A stretch of DNA of 64,000 nt from an uncultured Peptostreptococcaceae bacterium. GTDB lineage: Bacteria; Bacillota; Clostridia; Peptostreptococcales; Peptostreptococcaceae. Positions 63,330-64,000 of this stretch are shown one piece after another. Each line of letters starts with the position of its first letter. The stretch's first letter is position 1. The stretch lies in NCBI GenBank assembly GCA_944383455.1, contig CALWPP010000006.1, positions 1-64,000 of the forward strand, written 5' to 3'. The notes under the pieces are model-generated. The model was not told the origin of the DNA. It saw only the letters and a program-made list of their open reading frames with translations, and searched no databases. A program made the position numbers and the translations under genes.

Positions 63330-63586
63330 AATTGAAAATTTGTTAATATCTAATATGTTAAAAATGAAAGATAAATTAAAAACATCAGCGAGTCAATATA
63401 TAACAAATCAGGCTGGAATATCAGAAATAAAAATACTTGTTCCATAATAGAGAACTACAAAATCAATTCGCAGATTTTGTTAACCAAATAGATAAATTAA
63501 AATCTCAAATAGAAACTAGTTTAAAAGAATTAGAAGATAACTTTAACTCTTTAATGCAAAAAGCCTTTAAAGAAGAACTATTTTAA
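63330..63586 (+). pseudogene. hsdS: Remnant of a type I restriction specificity subunit (HsdS), C-terminal end
   Basis: In one frame (to the stop at 63445) the translation reads LKTSASQYITNQAGISEIKILVP, the conserved end of a target-recognition domain. After two stop codons and a one-base shift, ELQNQFADFVNQIDKLKSQI continues from 63452 to the stop at 63586, the C-terminal conserved helix of HsdS. Both pieces are in the order found in intact HsdS, so this is a decayed 3' fragment. No hsdM, hsdR or the rest of hsdS is present. Confidence 0.8.
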
Positions 63587-63612
63587 AATTATATATAAGA
63601 GGATAGTAGACA

Positions 63613-63831
63613 ATGAATAAAGAAAATACAAAACCTAATGAAATAAATATGTTAGCTGCATGGATAGAATTTTTAAGAGACCCTGAAAGCGAAATAGTAG
63701 AAAAGTTAGCACAAGTAATACCGGAGATAAAAGAAGCTAAAGAATTACTTATAGAGATAAGTAATGATGAAACTAATAGAAAAATTTATGATGAAAGAGT
63801 AAAAGAATTAAATAGTAAAAATGAAAAATAA
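63613..63831 (+). pseudogene. C-terminal fragment of an Rpn/PD-(D/E)XK nuclease-type (transposase-like) protein
   Basis: Seventy-two residues: NMLAAWIEFLRDPESEIVEKLAQVIPEIKEAKELL is split near residues 12-46, followed by EISNDETNRKIYDERVKELN. This is the helical tail found at the end of Rpn-family recombination-promoting nucleases (former transposase_31 group). The catalytic PD-(D/E)XK part that should precede it is missing. It has a weak start region (GAGGATAG before the ATG) and could still be translated as a short protein, so the pseudogene label is an inference from the missing domain. Confidence 0.6.
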
Positions 63832-63883
63832 AAAAAATTCACACTTGTTTATTAAATATATTTATATAATAGGAGGTGAAAAT

Positions 63884-64000
63884 ATGAAAAAGCATGATTT
63901 TGATGCAGCATGGAAAACTATACTAGAAGCTTTTGAAGAAGAGATAGTAGAGCTTTTATTTCCTGAGATATACAACAAAATAAACTGGGAGATAAAAAGT
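63884..64000 (+). CDS. Start of an Rpn/DUF4351-type protein (cut by window end)
   Basis: Thirty-nine codons from an ATG behind a perfect AGGAGGTG. MKKHDFDAAWKTILEAFEEEIVELLFPEIYNKINW resembles the opening of PD-(D/E)XK transposase-like and DUF4351 proteins, which begin with H-D-x-x-W/F-K-x-L-L-x-x-F-F and a F-P-E-I motif. The catalytic part lies beyond the window. Its neighbour at 63613 looks like the tail of a similar protein. Confidence 0.6.
   Translation, partial: MKKHDFDAAWKTILEAFEEEIVELLFPEIYNKINWEIKS

Overview
The window comes from a low-GC, endospore-forming Gram-positive anaerobe that looks like a Peptostreptococcaceae relative of Clostridioides. The DNA is strongly AT-rich, codon use favours A/T, and starts are ATG, TTG or GTG behind strong AGGAGG-type sites. 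Spore genes are present (a GerS-like protein, a BofC C-terminal-domain protein, YlbJ and an alpha/beta-type SASP). Several blocks (ruvCAB-queA-tgt-yajC-scfA; cggR-gap-pgk-tpi-gpmI-eno; secG-rnr-smpB-ssrA) match gene orders known in that group. The genus cannot be fixed from the sequence alone. Nearly all genes lie on the + strand; the exceptions are 33012-33725, 40899-42089 and 43072-44340.

Layout. 1-556: the end of an IS605-type element carrying a tnpB fragment, whose right end abuts the tsaC start codon. 564-9833: tsaC, rpiB, upp and a complete F-type ATP synthase operon with a sodium-type c-ring signature and a very short epsilon subunit. 9890-12463: acpS, a gerS-like gene, an 811-base gap with a compact ORF-less copy of the same element family (about 11448-11835), then mazE-mazF. 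12587-19276: split transketolase, then uvrB-uvrA behind a promoter with a LexA-type box. 19301-26552: a small membrane ORF, sstT, a cobalamin-adenosyltransferase-like gene, and sucrose genes scrA-scrB-scrK-scrR. 26569-32195: uvrC, hprK, and a MurR/RpiR regulator with nagB-nagA. 32327-34452: YitT-family protein, two small reverse-strand genes (one a DUF1540 cysteine-rich protein), and a BofC-like protein. 34543-39821: ruvC-ruvA-ruvB-queA-tgt-yajC, a TIGR04086-type membrane protein, and the SCIFF peptide gene scfA without its maturase. 39953-44340: an unknown membrane protein, ylbJ, a TraX-family gene and tmcAL. 44588-50765: ackA, DUF177-rpmF-plsX, an M20 peptidase, a SASP, a methyltransferase and hslO. 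50979-59650: cggR and the lower glycolytic genes through pyk. 59752-63244: secG, rnr, smpB and tmRNA. 63330-64000: a decayed hsdS end and two Rpn/PD-(D/E)XK-type pieces, the start of an accessory island beside tmRNA.

Together the genes describe sugar fermentation: sucrose and amino-sugar uptake and breakdown, HPr-kinase and CggR control, triose glycolysis to pyruvate, and acetate kinase. An ATP synthase probably coupled to sodium, plus nucleotide-excision and Holliday-junction repair, complete the set.

The most interesting signal is the pair of related elements at 1-556 and 11448-11835. Both end in the same GCAACGG immediately before a start codon that has no ribosome-binding site of its own. 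For the second, exact removal would join a good upstream Shine-Dalgarno and a TTG start in frame with mazE. That is the behaviour expected of an IStron (group I intron fused to an IS605/TnpB element), here including a miniature tnpB-less form inserted in a toxin-antitoxin operon. Other points of interest are the orphan SCIFF gene, the epsilon subunit without its inhibitory domain, and a terminator hairpin that buries the ribosome-binding site of the gene before scfA.
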